The notes below the pieces were generated by a model. The model was not told where the DNA came from. It saw only the letters and a program-made list of their open reading frames with translations, and searched no databases. This document shows, in pieces, positions 1 to 8,186 of a stretch of DNA of 64,000 bases. Each line of letters opens with the position of its first letter. The stretch's first letter is position 1. The stretch covers positions 286,557-350,556 of the forward strand of contig NZ_JAAIYA010000009.1 of assembly GCF_010894405.1 (NCBI RefSeq), read 5' to 3'. This DNA comes from Pyxidicoccus caerfyrddinensis (GTDB lineage: Bacteria > Myxococcota > Myxococcia > Myxococcales > Myxococcaceae). The translations under genes were made by a program, and so were the position numbers.

Positions 1-2004
1 GTCCACCGTGCGCTCCAGCAACCAGCGCAGCATGTTGCCCACCGCCCGGTGGGACATGACGATGCCCTTCGGTCGGCCCGTGCTTCCTGACGTGTAGACG
101 AAGTAGCAGGGCGTCTCCGGTGAGAGCGGCAGCGCGAGCGCGTGCGTGGACCTCGCGCCAATCGCCTGCGCTTCCTCCTCCAGTCGCACCACCTTCGCCT
201 GGAGCCCGCGAGGCAGCGCCTCCTCCAGCCGGCCCTGCACCAGCACCACCGGCGCGCCCGTGTCCTCCAGCATCTGCGCCAGTCGCTCCGCCGGGTAGCT
301 CGCGTCCAGCGGGAGGAAGGCCGCTCCCACCTTGAGCGTGGCCAGCACCGCCACCGGCATCCGCAAGCTGCCGCGCTCCAGGCACAACCCCACCGTGCCG
401 CCCGGCTTCACACCCAGCGCCACCAGGTGATGCGCGAGCTGATTGGCCTGGGCCTCCAGCCGCGCGTACGTCAGTTCCACCTGCCCGTCCGTCACCGCCA
501 CCGCGTCGGGCGTGCGCGCCACCTGCGCTTCCACCCACTGGTGCATCAGGCCCGGCCTGTAGGCCGCGTCGACGGGCCCGCTCCACTCCTCCACAAGTTG
601 TCGGCGCTCCTCGGCCCCCAACAGCGGCAGGTCGGCGACGCGTGTCTCCGGCCTGGAGACCGCCGCGTCCAGCAGCCGCACGTAGTGCTCCGCGAGGCGG
701 CGCACCGTCGCCTCGTCGAAGAGGGCCGTGCTGTACTCCCAGACGCACACCCAGCCGTCCGCCGTCTCCCGCAGGAACAGCGTCAGGTCGAACTTCGAGA
801 CACCGGGCTCGAAGTCCACCTCCTCCGTCACCAGCCCGTCCAGCCGCACCAGGGGCGGCGCGCTCTGCAGGACGAACATCGCCTGGAACAGCGGCGAGCG
901 GCTCAAGTCCCTCACGGGCTGCAGCGCGTCCACCAGCGTCTCGAAGGGCACGTCCTGGTGCGCGTACGCCCCCAGGCACGTCTGGCGCACGCGGCCCAGC
1001 AGGCTCCGGAAGCTCTCCCCTTCCTCCACGTCCACGCGCAGGGCCAGCGTGTTGGCGAAGAAGCCGATCAGCCCCTCCAGCTCGCCCCGGTTGCGCCCCG
1101 AAATCGGCGTGCCCACCACCACGTCCCGCTGCCCGCTGTAGCGAGACAGCAGTGCCTGGAAGCCCGCCAGCAGCAGCATGAAGGGCGTCACCGACTCCTG
1201 ACGGCTGCGCTCCAGCGCCGCGCGCATCAGCTCCGCGGGCATGGGCACGTGCAGCACCGCACCCTGGATGGACTGCACCGGCGGCCTCGGCCGGTCCAGG
1301 GGGAGCTCCAGCATGGGCGACACGCCCCCGAGCTTCTCCTTCCACCAGGCGAGCTGCGCCTCCAGCACGTCACCCTTCAGCCACTCGCGCTGCCACAGCG
1401 TGTAGTCCACGTACTGCACCGGCAGCGCCCGCGACGCGGCCTCCGTGCCGGAATGAAACGCGGCGTACAGCTCCCGCAGCTCACGCTCCAGCACGCTGAG
1501 CGACCACCCGTCACACGCAACGTGGTGCAGAGTGAGCAGCAGCACGTGCTCCTCCGCCTCCACGCGCAGCAGCCTCGCCCGCAGCAGCGGCCCCGCCTCC
1601 AGGTCGAACGGCAGCCGCGCGTCCTCCTCCGCGCGCCGCACCACCTCGCGCTCGCGCGCCTCCTGTGGCAGCCCCTCCAGCGACTCCACCGGCAGCGGCA
1701 CCGCCACTTCTGGCGAAATGCGCTGCACGGGTTGGCCTTCGACTTCCGTGAACGTGGTGCGCAGCGCCTCGTGCCGTTGCACCACGCCGGCCAGTGCCCG
1801 CTCCAGCGCCGGCACGTCCAGCGGTCCCTTCAGGCGCGCGAAGAAGGGCGCGTTGTACGCGTAGCCTTGCGGGTCCAGCTGCGCGAGGAACCACATGCGC
1901 TGCTGCGCGAACGACAGCGGCGGCGCCCCCTCCCTGGGCACGGGCACCACCGGGGGCGGCCTACGGCTCCGGGACGCCGGGGGCTTCGGCTCGCGCGCGC
2001 TCAT
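1..2004 (-). CDS. Non-ribosomal peptide synthetase, condensation plus adenylation domains (3' part outside the window)
   Basis: Partial gene: 668 codons are visible and the frame is still open at the left edge. A condensation domain starts near residue 29 with the C1 motif LSFAQQRMWFL and carries the catalytic histidine motif HHVACDG near residue 160. An adenylation domain follows from about residue 460, with an A1-like LTYARLEAQANQLA, an A2-like GAAFLPLDASYPAERL and the A3 phosphate loop YTSGSTGRPKG close to the edge. The specificity pocket (A4-A5) lies outside, so the substrate cannot be predicted. The gene begins 25 bp after the carrier-protein gene and is the third gene of a ligase-carrier-NRPS operon. 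The layout suggests that the ligase loads an acyl or aryl starter on the carrier and this C domain joins it to an amino acid, which is inference. Start is ATG at 2004. Confidence 0.93.
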   Translation of the reverse strand, partial: MSAREPKPPASRSRRPPPVVPVPREGAPPLSFAQQRMWFLAQLDPQGYAYNAPFFARLKGPLDVPALERALAGVVQRHEALRTTFTEVEGQPVQRISPEVAVPLPVESLEGLPQEAREREVVRRAEEDARLPFDLEAGPLLRARLLRVEAEEHVLLLTLHHVACDGWSLSVLERELRELYAAFHSGTEAASRALPVQYVDYTLWQREWLKGDVLEAQLAWWKEKLGGVSPMLELPLDRPRPPVQSIQGAVLHVPMPAELMRAALERSRQESVTPFMLLLAGFQALLSRYSGQRDVVVGTPISGRNRGELEGLIGFFANTLALRVDVEEGESFRSLLGRVRQTCLGAYAHQDVPFETLVDALQPVRDLSRSPLFQAMFVLQSAPPLVRLDGLVTEEVDFEPGVSKFDLTLFLRETADGWVCVWEYSTALFDEATVRRLAEHYVRLLDAAVSRPETRVADLPLLGAEERRQLVEEWSGPVDAAYRPGLMHQWVEAQVARTPDAVAVTDGQVELTYARLEAQANQLAHHLVALGVKPGGTVGLCLERGSLRMPVAVLATLKVGAAFLPLDASYPAERLAQMLEDTGAPVVLVQGRLEEALPRGLQAKVVRLEEEAQAIGARSTHALALPLSPETPCYFVYTSGSTGRPKGIVMSHRAVGNMLRWLLERTVD

Positions 2005-2029
2005 GTCGGGACCTCGTTGTCTGGGAGAC

Positions 2030-2296
2030 TCAAACCGCCGGCATGGAGCGGCCCTGCTCGCGAAGCTGCTCCTCGCAAAGCGCGGCGACGTGCTCCAGCG
2101 TGTTGAACAGGTCCACCATCGAGAGCTGGACGTCCAGGTCCTTCTCGATGCGGTTGGCGAGCATCGTCGCCATCAGCGAGTTGCCCCCTACCTCGAGGAA
2201 GTGGTCCTCCGGACGGACGACCTCTACCCCGAGCAGCTCTCGCCAATAGCCGGACAGCCGCTGCATCAGCGGGGTGCTGGGTTGGTCGTTGCTCAC
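2030..2296 (-). CDS. Stand-alone acyl/peptidyl carrier protein
   Basis: An 88-residue protein consisting of one carrier domain. The 4'-phosphopantetheine attachment serine is in the motif EVGGNSLMATML near residue 40, and the following acidic helix with a DLFNT motif is typical of NRPS/PKS carriers. It sits between a free-standing AMP-forming ligase (34 bp upstream) and the NRPS (25 bp downstream) on the same strand. The likely job is to receive an activated acyl group from the ligase and present it to the condensation domain. The GGNSL form resembles peptidyl or aryl carrier proteins more than fatty-acid ACP (usually DSL), but the distinction is soft. A phosphopantetheinyl transferase must be encoded elsewhere, as none is visible here. 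Confidence 0.92.
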   Translation of the reverse strand: MSNDQPSTPLMQRLSGYWRELLGVEVVRPEDHFLEVGGNSLMATMLANRIEKDLDVQLSMVDLFNTLEHVAALCEEQLREQGRSMPAV

Positions 2297-2330
2297 GTTG
2301 TCACTCCTCCTGGCACGGCGGGGGCCGGGC

Positions 2331-4022
2331 TCAGCTAGGCTTCGCTGCGGACAGCTCCTTCAGGCGCTCCCTCAGCAGGTACTTGCGGATCTTCCCCGAG
2401 GGCGTCTTCGGCATCTCCGCGACGACCTCGAGGCGGTCCGGCCAGTACTGGTTGGACATGCCGAGCCCCTTCAGGTGGTTGCGCAGCTCGGCCAGCGTCG
2501 GCGCGTCCTCGCGAGGCACCACCACGGCGCACACCCGCTCGCCACCAATCCGGTCGTCGGAGTGACCGACGACGGCCACCTCCTTCACCTTCGGGTGGGA
2601 GTAGAGCGCCGACTCCACCTCGACGACGGGAATCTTCTGGCCGTACCGGAAGATGACGTCCTTGAGCCGCCCGACGATGCGGATGCCGCCGCGCCCGTCA
2701 TCCCGCGCGAGGTCGCCGGTGTCGAACCAGCCGTCCGCATCCACGCACGCGGAGTAGATGTCCTCGCGCTTGAAGTAGCCCAGGCACTGGCTGGCGCCGC
2801 GCACCAGCAGCCGCCCCGTCCCCTCCGGGTAGGGCGTGCCATCCTCGGCCAGTGCGGGGACGACCTTCACCTCCATCCACTCCACCGGACGCCCATCACT
2901 GCTCGAAGGCCACTCGGGCGGGTCCTCACGGCGCGTGATCGTCACCGCGCCGTTCTCCGTCATGCCCCAGAGCGTGTGCAGCTGGACGCCGAAGTCCTCA
3001 CGCACCGCGGCGATGAGGTGCGGCGGGACGGGGATGGAGCCCGTGGCGAGCCGCCGGAGCGACGATGTGTCACGCCCGTGTTTACGCTTCGCGGCAATCA
3101 CATTCATGATGTACGTGGGAATCCCATACATGAACGTGACGCGCTGCTCCTCGATGAGGCGCAGCGTGAGCTCCGGGTCCCCCACGTCCATGTAGACGGC
3201 GGTGGCCCCCAGGAGGATGGGCATCAGGTAGAGGTAGGTGAACCCGCTCGACGCGGTGAGCAGCGACGGCAGGGACACCACGTCATCGTTCCCCAGACCC
3301 AGTGTGTCACTGAGCGCGCGGGTGATGCCGTAGTTCGTGTTGTGGGAGTGGATGACGCCCTTGGGCTCGCCCGTCGTCCCAGACGTGTAGAGCACGTTGC
3401 ACAGGTCGTCCGCGCGCGCCGACAGTGCGTCCAGCACACTCTTCGGGCGCTCGTCCTCCCAGTGCCGCTGGATGAAGTGCGTATCGAAATCCAGCTCGCC
3501 ATCTTCACGCGGTGTCTGGGTATCCAATCCGATGAGGATGCGATGTTTCAGTGTCGGCAGCGCCCGCGCCAGCTCCCGGGCCATGTCGCGGTGCGAGTGG
3601 CCCGTCCAGCTCGCCGGCCCGACGTAGACGGACGCCTCCGTCCTGCCGAGGATGAACTCCACCTCGCGGCGCCGGTAGTCCGGGGGAATGGGCGCGATGA
3701 CAGCGCCGATGCGCGCACACGCCAGCGCCAGCGCTGTAAATTGCCACCAATTCGGAAGCTGTACCGCCACCAGCTGCCCGCGTCCCACGCCCAGCTCCAG
3801 CAGTGCGACCGCGAAACGCTCTGTGTATCGGCCCAGCTCCGCGTATGTCAGCTTGGTGACATCCTTCGCGAAGTAGCGGGCAGCCACGATGGCCAGCTTG
3901 TCCGGATGGGCCTGGATGGCACGGCGCAGATCGTCGAGTACCGTCTCGTCACGCCACCAACCACGACTCCGATACAGCGTCCCCTTCTCCTGCGCCGGGC
4001 CCCTGCCGATACCTCCCGCCAT
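2331..4022 (-). CDS. AMP-forming acyl/aryl-acid ligase
   Basis: ANL-superfamily adenylating enzyme of 563 residues. Visible motifs are the phosphate loop YTSGTTGEPKG (about residue 210), GMTENG, the ribose-binding GWFDTGDLARDD, the hinge GRLKDVIFRYG and the C-terminal catalytic lysine in PSGKIRKYLLRE. The N-terminal stretch with VQLPNWWQF resembles cyclohexanecarboxylate-CoA and 2,3-dihydroxybenzoate-AMP ligases, so an aryl or branched carboxylic acid is a plausible substrate, but this cannot be fixed from motifs. I chose ATG 4022 because AGGGAG lies 10 nt upstream and a promoter-like element at 4070-4098 would start transcription near 4062. A TTG at 4055 would extend the protein by 11 residues but has no ribosome-binding site. 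It is the first gene of the ligase-carrier-NRPS operon. Confidence 0.9.
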   Translation of the reverse strand: MAGGIGRGPAQEKGTLYRSRGWWRDETVLDDLRRAIQAHPDKLAIVAARYFAKDVTKLTYAELGRYTERFAVALLELGVGRGQLVAVQLPNWWQFTALALACARIGAVIAPIPPDYRRREVEFILGRTEASVYVGPASWTGHSHRDMARELARALPTLKHRILIGLDTQTPREDGELDFDTHFIQRHWEDERPKSVLDALSARADDLCNVLYTSGTTGEPKGVIHSHNTNYGITRALSDTLGLGNDDVVSLPSLLTASSGFTYLYLMPILLGATAVYMDVGDPELTLRLIEEQRVTFMYGIPTYIMNVIAAKRKHGRDTSSLRRLATGSIPVPPHLIAAVREDFGVQLHTLWGMTENGAVTITRREDPPEWPSSSDGRPVEWMEVKVVPALAEDGTPYPEGTGRLLVRGASQCLGYFKREDIYSACVDADGWFDTGDLARDDGRGGIRIVGRLKDVIFRYGQKIPVVEVESALYSHPKVKEVAVVGHSDDRIGGERVCAVVVPREDAPTLAELRNHLKGLGMSNQYWPDRLEVVAEMPKTPSGKIRKYLLRERLKELSAAKPS

Positions 4023-4069
4023 CTCGCGCACACTCCCTGGGATCTGGTGGGCCAACGCGGCCGCGCGCG

Positions 4070-4098
4070 ACCATAGCTTTCACACGTTTTTCGTGCAA
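4070..4098 (-). promoter_or_regulatory. Putative sigma70-type promoter for the ligase-carrier-NRPS operon
   Basis: On the minus strand TTGCAC (4098-4093) is followed after 17 nt by TATGGT (4075-4070). Both fit a housekeeping promoter, and the surrounding 4070-4180 is visibly more AT-rich than its neighbours. The predicted transcript would begin near 4062, about 40 nt before the preferred ATG at 4022. Prediction from sequence only. Confidence 0.42.
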
Positions 4099-4145
4099 GG
4101 CTGCGATTCCACACACTCCATTGCTCTGTATCTCAATCACACACA

Positions 4146-4175
4146 TTGACTTGCGCGCTTCAGGTTTCCTAGCTT
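4146..4175 (+). promoter_or_regulatory. Putative sigma70-type promoter for the carrier-protein/encapsulin operon
   Basis: TTGACT (4146-4151) and TAGCTT (4170-4175) are separated by 18 nt. Transcription would start near 4182 and give a leader of about 50 nt before ATG 4235. Together with the opposing element at 4070-4098 this makes a compact divergent control region for the whole biosynthetic cluster. Prediction from sequence only. Confidence 0.4.
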
Positions 4176-4234
4176 GCGCCGCAAAGCCAGGAATCTTCGA
4201 CAGAGACGATGACGTCCGAACCCCTGCGGACGGA

Positions 4235-5053
4235 ATGACACCCATGGCCCAGGTACCCCTCGAGGAGCGCGCGCGTCGCATCCGCCGGACCATCGTCCGG
4301 CTCGCGGCGACGTCCACCGGCTGCCACCTCGGCGGCTCGCTGTCCGTGGTGGACATCCTCGTGGCGTTGCTCGGTCGCGTCATGAAGGTGGACCCGAGCG
4401 CGCCCCGCGCCGAAGTCAGGGACCACCTCATCCTGTCCAAGGGCCATGCGGCCGCCGGGCTCTACGCCGCGCTGGCGGAGTTCGGCTTCATCGACGTCGA
4501 AGAGCTGGTGCGCGGCTACAACGCGGAGGGCAGCCACCTCACCGGCCACGTGAGCGCGAAGGTGCCGGGGGTGGACTTCCCCACGGGCAGCCTCGGGCAC
4601 GGACTGGGGCTGGGCGTGGGGCTCGCGCTGGGCCACCGGATGCGCCAGCGGCCCAACCGCGTCTACGTCGTCTGCGGCGACGGGGAGATGGGCGAGGGCT
4701 CGAACTGGGAGGCGCTGCAGATCGCCGCCCACCACCGGCTGCAGAACCTCACCGTCATCGTGGACCGCAACGGCGGGCAGAACGACGGGCCCACCGAGTC
4801 CATCCTGTCGCAGAAGGCGCTCGGCGAGCGGCTGCGCGCCTTCGGCCTGCAGACGGCCGAGGTGGACGGACACGACTTGAACGCGCTCTGTACCGCGCTG
4901 GAGGTCCCTGGCGACGGGCCCCGCGCCCTCGTCGCCAACACGCAGAAGGGCGCGGGCGTGCCCATGCTGCGCGGCAAGGGCCCGCACTACGCCGTCTTCA
5001 GCGCGGACCACCTGAAGCGCGCGCTCGCCTCCCTCGGCGAGGTGACGCCGTGA
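4235..5053 (+). CDS. Transketolase, N-terminal (thiamine-diphosphate-binding) subunit
   Basis: A 272-residue protein equal to the first half of a transketolase. It has the SKGHAAAGLYAAL segment, GSLGHGLGLGVG, and the thiamine diphosphate/Mg motif GDGEMGEGSNWEAL with the downstream asparagine in VDRNGGQND. The second half is the next gene, overlapping by 4 bp, so the two should form a heteromer as in other split transketolases. Transketolases move a two-carbon ketol unit to an aldehyde. Next to a LysW-type carrier system the natural acceptor would be a carrier-bound semialdehyde, as I recall for the carrier-linked pathway of vazabitide and azinomycin. That role is inference, and central carbon metabolism is the alternative. 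ATG 4235 is used, ATG 4244 is also possible, and earlier in-frame codons precede the conserved region too far. Confidence 0.9.
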   Translation: MTPMAQVPLEERARRIRRTIVRLAATSTGCHLGGSLSVVDILVALLGRVMKVDPSAPRAEVRDHLILSKGHAAAGLYAALAEFGFIDVEELVRGYNAEGSHLTGHVSAKVPGVDFPTGSLGHGLGLGVGLALGHRMRQRPNRVYVVCGDGEMGEGSNWEALQIAAHHRLQNLTVIVDRNGGQNDGPTESILSQKALGERLRAFGLQTAEVDGHDLNALCTALEVPGDGPRALVANTQKGAGVPMLRGKGPHYAVFSADHLKRALASLGEVTP

Positions 5054-6087
5054 CGGCCCCCGCGCAGGGCGGCGCGGACCTGGCCGTGGCACCCGAGGCG
5101 TGGCTGAAGGAGAACCCCACCCTGTCCAACCGGCAGGTGTTCCGGCACGCGCTGGCGCGCTTCGCGGACGACGACACACGCGTCGTCCTGCTGGAGGCGG
5201 ACCTGGCGGGCGGCGGAGACGCGTTCGAGGCGCGCCACCCCGACCGCTTCCTCAACCTGGGCATCTGCGAAGCGACGATGATCGACGCGGCGTGTGGCAT
5301 GGCCGCCGCCGGGCAGGTCGTCTTCGCCCACACCTTCGCCGCCTTCGGGGCGATGCGCGCGTGCGAGCAGGTGCGGCTCGGCATGGCCTACGGGCGCGCC
5401 AACGTGAAGCTCGTCTGCGACTACGGCGGGCTGTCCGGCGCGTTCTTCGGGCCCACGCACCACGCCATTGAAGACCTGGCCATCCTCCGCTCCATGCCGG
5501 GGATGACGGTGGTGTCCCCCGCGGACGCCCTGGAGACGGTGCAGGCCATCCGCGCGCTCGTGGACTTCGAGGGCCCGGTGTACCTGCGGCTCGGCCGCAA
5601 CCGCGTGAGCCGGCTGGACCTGCCGCGCCCCGACTTCCAGATCGGCCGGGCCGTGTGCCTGCGCGAGGGCGACGACGTGGGCCTCGTCGCCCACGGCGAG
5701 GTCGGCGTCTGTGTGGCGATGGAGGCCGCAACGCTCCTGGAGGCGCAGGGCGTCTCGGCGCGCGTGCTCAACATGCACACCCTCAAGCCGCTCGACGAGG
5801 CGGCGCTCCAGGAGACGGTGGAGCGCACGCAGCTGCTCTTCACGGTGGAGGAGCACTCCATCGTGGGAGGCCTCGGGGGAGCGGTATGCGAGAGTGTCTG
5901 CGCGCTGGGGCTGGGCGCGCGAGTGGTCCGCGTCGGCATCCAGGACCGCTACGACTCCACGGCCGGCTCGCACGAGGAGCTGCTCAAGCGTCACGGAATT
6001 GATGGGGCCAGCCTGGCCGAACAGATTCTGCACGCACTGCCGCGCCCGCGCCGGGCGGCTCTGAAACCTGCCCTCAGGAGGGGATGA
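5050..6087 (+). CDS. Transketolase, C-terminal (pyrimidine-binding) subunit
   Basis: A 345-residue partner of the preceding subunit. It contains the pyrimidine-binding domain with the conserved glutamate in FLNLGICEATMIDAACGM, the segment CDYGGLSGAFFGPTHHAIED, and a C-terminal transketolase domain with LNMHTLKPLDEAAL and FTVEEHSIVGGLGGAV. The first 25 residues (Ala/Pro-rich, up to LKENPT) extend beyond the usual domain start. The GTG start overlaps the upstream stop as GTGA, so the subunits are translationally coupled and probably made in equal amounts. This half is also similar to 1-deoxyxylulose-5-phosphate synthase C-terminal regions, but the pair as a whole fits split transketolase better. 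Confidence 0.9.
   Translation: MTAPAQGGADLAVAPEAWLKENPTLSNRQVFRHALARFADDDTRVVLLEADLAGGGDAFEARHPDRFLNLGICEATMIDAACGMAAAGQVVFAHTFAAFGAMRACEQVRLGMAYGRANVKLVCDYGGLSGAFFGPTHHAIEDLAILRSMPGMTVVSPADALETVQAIRALVDFEGPVYLRLGRNRVSRLDLPRPDFQIGRAVCLREGDDVGLVAHGEVGVCVAMEAATLLEAQGVSARVLNMHTLKPLDEAALQETVERTQLLFTVEEHSIVGGLGGAVCESVCALGLGARVVRVGIQDRYDSTAGSHEELLKRHGIDGASLAEQILHALPRPRRAALKPALRRG
6076..6081 (+). promoter_or_regulatory. Ribosome-binding site that selects the carrier-protein start
   Basis: AGGAGG lies 8 nt before ATG 6090 but only 2 nt before ATG 6084. This favours the later codon, although the earlier ATG overlaps the upstream stop as ATGA. Confidence 0.6.
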
Positions 6088-6089
6088 GA

Positions 6090-6281
6090 ATGCAGCCGCA
6101 GAAGCTCGAGAGCGTCGGAGTCAACGAGTGTCCTACGTGCGCCGCCCCCATCACCGGGGACCGGTACCAGGTGGGTGAAGTCGTCACGTGTGGAGGCTGC
6201 TCGGCGGAGCTCGAGGTGGTGGGCCTGGCCCCGCTGCGCTTCGCCGAAGCGCCGGAAGTGGAAGAAGACTGGGGCGAGTGA
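6090..6281 (+). CDS. LysW-type amino-group carrier protein
   Basis: A 63-residue protein with two zinc-binding cysteine pairs (CPTC and CGGC) and an acidic tail ending exactly in EDWGE. That C-terminal motif is the hallmark of LysW-family carriers. The gamma-carboxyl of the last glutamate is joined to the alpha-amino group of the substrate amino acid, protecting the amine while later enzymes work on the side chain, and the acidic surface is what the partner enzymes bind. Its immediate neighbours are LysX-, LysY-, LysZ- and LysK-like genes, so it is almost certainly a working carrier. The NRPS, sulfotransferase and transketolase genes around it point to a secondary metabolite and not to lysine or arginine. 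ATG 6084 would add two residues. Confidence 0.95.
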   Translation: MQPQKLESVGVNECPTCAAPITGDRYQVGEVVTCGGCSAELEVVGLAPLRFAEAPEVEEDWGE

Positions 6282-6289
6282 GCCCGGTC

Positions 6290-7129
6290 ATGAAGGTCAA
6301 CCTCGTCTACACGCGCCTGCGCACCGAGGAGCGGATGATTGCCGACGCGCTGCGTGCGCGCGGCTGCGCCGTGGACTCGTACGCGGACGCGGGACTGGTG
6401 CTGTCGCTGGACAGGGAGCGCTGGGGAGACGGCGCGCCCGTGCTCATGCGCAGCATGTCCTTCACGCGCGCGCGCTACCTCGCCTCCATCCTGGAGGTGA
6501 AGGGCTCGCGCGTGCTGAACAGCGCGCACGCCATCGCCACGTGTGGCGACAAGGCGCTCACCACGCTGGCGCTGGCCGCGAAGGACGTGCCCATGCCCTG
6601 GTCCTTCCTCGGCTTCGAGGAGCAGGCCAGCGTGGCTGAGGTGGATCGCCGGGGCTACCCCTCCGTGACGAAGCCGGTGACGGGCTCGTGGGGCCGCATG
6701 GTGGCGCGCATGGACAGCAAGAGCGCGGCGGAGGGGCTCATGTCCATGCGCTTCGAGATGGGCGGCGCGTCGGACCACGTCGCGCTCGTGCAGCAGTACA
6801 TCGACAAGCCGGGCTATGACCTGCGCGTCTACGTCATGGGCAAGGCCGTGGGCGGCATCCGCCGCCGCTCGGAGCACTGGATTACCAACACCGCGCGCGG
6901 CGCCATGCCCGAGCGGTACGACGTGCCGCCCTCCCACGCGAAGCTCGCCGAGCGCGCGGCCGAGGCCGTGGGTGGCGACATCCTCGCCGTGGACCTGCTG
7001 GAGACGCGCGACGGCAAGGTGCTGGTGAATGAAATCAACCACTGCGTGGAGTTCGCGCGCAGCATCGAAGTCACCGGCATTCCCCTCCCGGAGCTGATGG
7101 CGGACTACGTCCTCGGGGTGCTGCGATGA
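6290..7129 (+). CDS. LysX-like ATP-grasp ligase (amino acid to carrier protein)
   Basis: A 279-residue RimK/LysX-family ATP-grasp enzyme. It should ligate the amino group of an amino acid to the C-terminal glutamate of the LysW-type carrier. Visible signatures are the N-terminal LVYTRLRTEERMI, the ATP-binding VTKPVTGSWGRMV, the TNTARGA segment found in LysX-type ligases, and the metal/ATP site NEINHCVEFA. The substrate side chain (glutamate, alpha-aminoadipate or another acid) cannot be read confidently. ATG 6290 matches where LysX proteins normally begin. A GTG at 6278, overlapping the upstream stop as GTGA, would add four residues and is a real alternative. The 3' end overlaps the next gene by 4 bp. 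Confidence 0.93.
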   Translation: MKVNLVYTRLRTEERMIADALRARGCAVDSYADAGLVLSLDRERWGDGAPVLMRSMSFTRARYLASILEVKGSRVLNSAHAIATCGDKALTTLALAAKDVPMPWSFLGFEEQASVAEVDRRGYPSVTKPVTGSWGRMVARMDSKSAAEGLMSMRFEMGGASDHVALVQQYIDKPGYDLRVYVMGKAVGGIRRRSEHWITNTARGAMPERYDVPPSHAKLAERAAEAVGGDILAVDLLETRDGKVLVNEINHCVEFARSIEVTGIPLPELMADYVLGVLR

Positions 7130-8163
7130 CGCGCGTCGCGGTGCTGGGGGCCAGCGGCTACACGGGCGGCGAGGTGCTGCGGCTCCTGCTGGCCCACCCC
7201 GCCGTGGAGGTGGTGCAGGCCACGTCCGACCAGTTCGCGGGCAAGCGGCTGGACTACCCGCACCCGCACCTGCGCGGACTGAGCGCGCTGCGCTTCGTAC
7301 CGCACGAGCAGCTGGGGCCGTGCGACGTGCTGCTGAGCTGCATGCCGCAGGGCGGGTTGCTGCAGCGCTGGCCGCGCGTGAGCGAGCTGGCGGGCCGCGT
7401 CGTGGACCTCAGCGCGGACTTCCGGCTGGAGGACGCCGAGCACGCGCGCTGGTACCGCAAGCATCCTCGTCCCGCCAACGCGCCGGAGTTCGTCTACGGC
7501 CTGCCGGAGTGGACGGCCGACCAGCTTCCGAATGCGCGGCTCGTCGCGGTGCCCGGCTGCATGGCGCACGCGGCGCTGCTGGCCCTGCTGCCGCTGGTGC
7601 GCGCGGGGCTGGTGAAGCCGGACATCATCGTGGACGCGAAGACGGGCTCTTCGGGCGGCGGCTCGACGCCGGACCGCGCGTCCCACCACCCGGAGCGCGC
7701 CTCCGCGCTGCGCTGCTACAAGCCGGTGGGCCACCGGCACACGGGCGAGCTGGAGGGCATCACCGCGCGCCTCACCGGCCAGCGCCCCACCATCCACTTC
7801 AGCGCCACGGCCGTCCCCAGCGTGCGCGGCGTGCTGGCCACCGTGCACGCCTTCGCAGCGCGCCCCCTGGACGAGTCCGAGCCGCTGCGCGCCCTGGCCT
7901 CCAGCTACCGGGAGAAGCCCTTCGTCCACGTGCTGCGGCCCAACGCGAGCGCGTCCCCCTTCCCCGAGCCGGGCCCGCTGCTGGGCACCAACCACTGCGA
8001 CCTGGCCGTGGACGTGGACACCGAGCGCGGCCGCATCGTGGTGAATGCCGCGCTGGACAACCTGGTGAAGGGCGCGGCCGGCACCGCCGTGCACGTCCTC
8101 AACCTGATGCTTGGCAGACCCGAGACGGAAGGCCTCGGCTTCCGCGGCCTCCACCCCCTCTGA
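7126..8163 (+). CDS. LysY/ArgC-like acyl-phosphate reductase
   Basis: A 345-residue NADPH-dependent semialdehyde-forming reductase of the ArgC/LysY family. It has the Rossmann motif GASGYTGGEVLRLL at the N-terminus, the catalytic cysteine in VPGCMAHAALLALLP (usually NPGC) and the family segment AKTGSSGGGSTP. It would reduce the carrier-bound acyl phosphate made by the LysZ-like kinase to an aldehyde, the probable acceptor for the transketolase. The ATGA overlap with the ligase gene and the position beside the carrier gene argue for work on carrier-bound substrates and not free N-acetylglutamyl phosphate. Length is normal and no key residue is missing. Confidence 0.94.
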   Translation: MTRVAVLGASGYTGGEVLRLLLAHPAVEVVQATSDQFAGKRLDYPHPHLRGLSALRFVPHEQLGPCDVLLSCMPQGGLLQRWPRVSELAGRVVDLSADFRLEDAEHARWYRKHPRPANAPEFVYGLPEWTADQLPNARLVAVPGCMAHAALLALLPLVRAGLVKPDIIVDAKTGSSGGGSTPDRASHHPERASALRCYKPVGHRHTGELEGITARLTGQRPTIHFSATAVPSVRGVLATVHAFAARPLDESEPLRALASSYREKPFVHVLRPNASASPFPEPGPLLGTNHCDLAVDVDTERGRIVVNAALDNLVKGAAGTAVHVLNLMLGRPETEGLGFRGLHPL

Positions 8164-8186
8164 CGCGAGAGCGCGAAAGGCACACC

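Noticed and set aside
142..2106. 654-codon plus-strand open frame opposite the NRPS
   Set aside because: The minus strand encodes clear C and A domain motifs. The plus frame is Arg/His/Gln-rich low-complexity, typical of antisense frames in GC-rich coding DNA.
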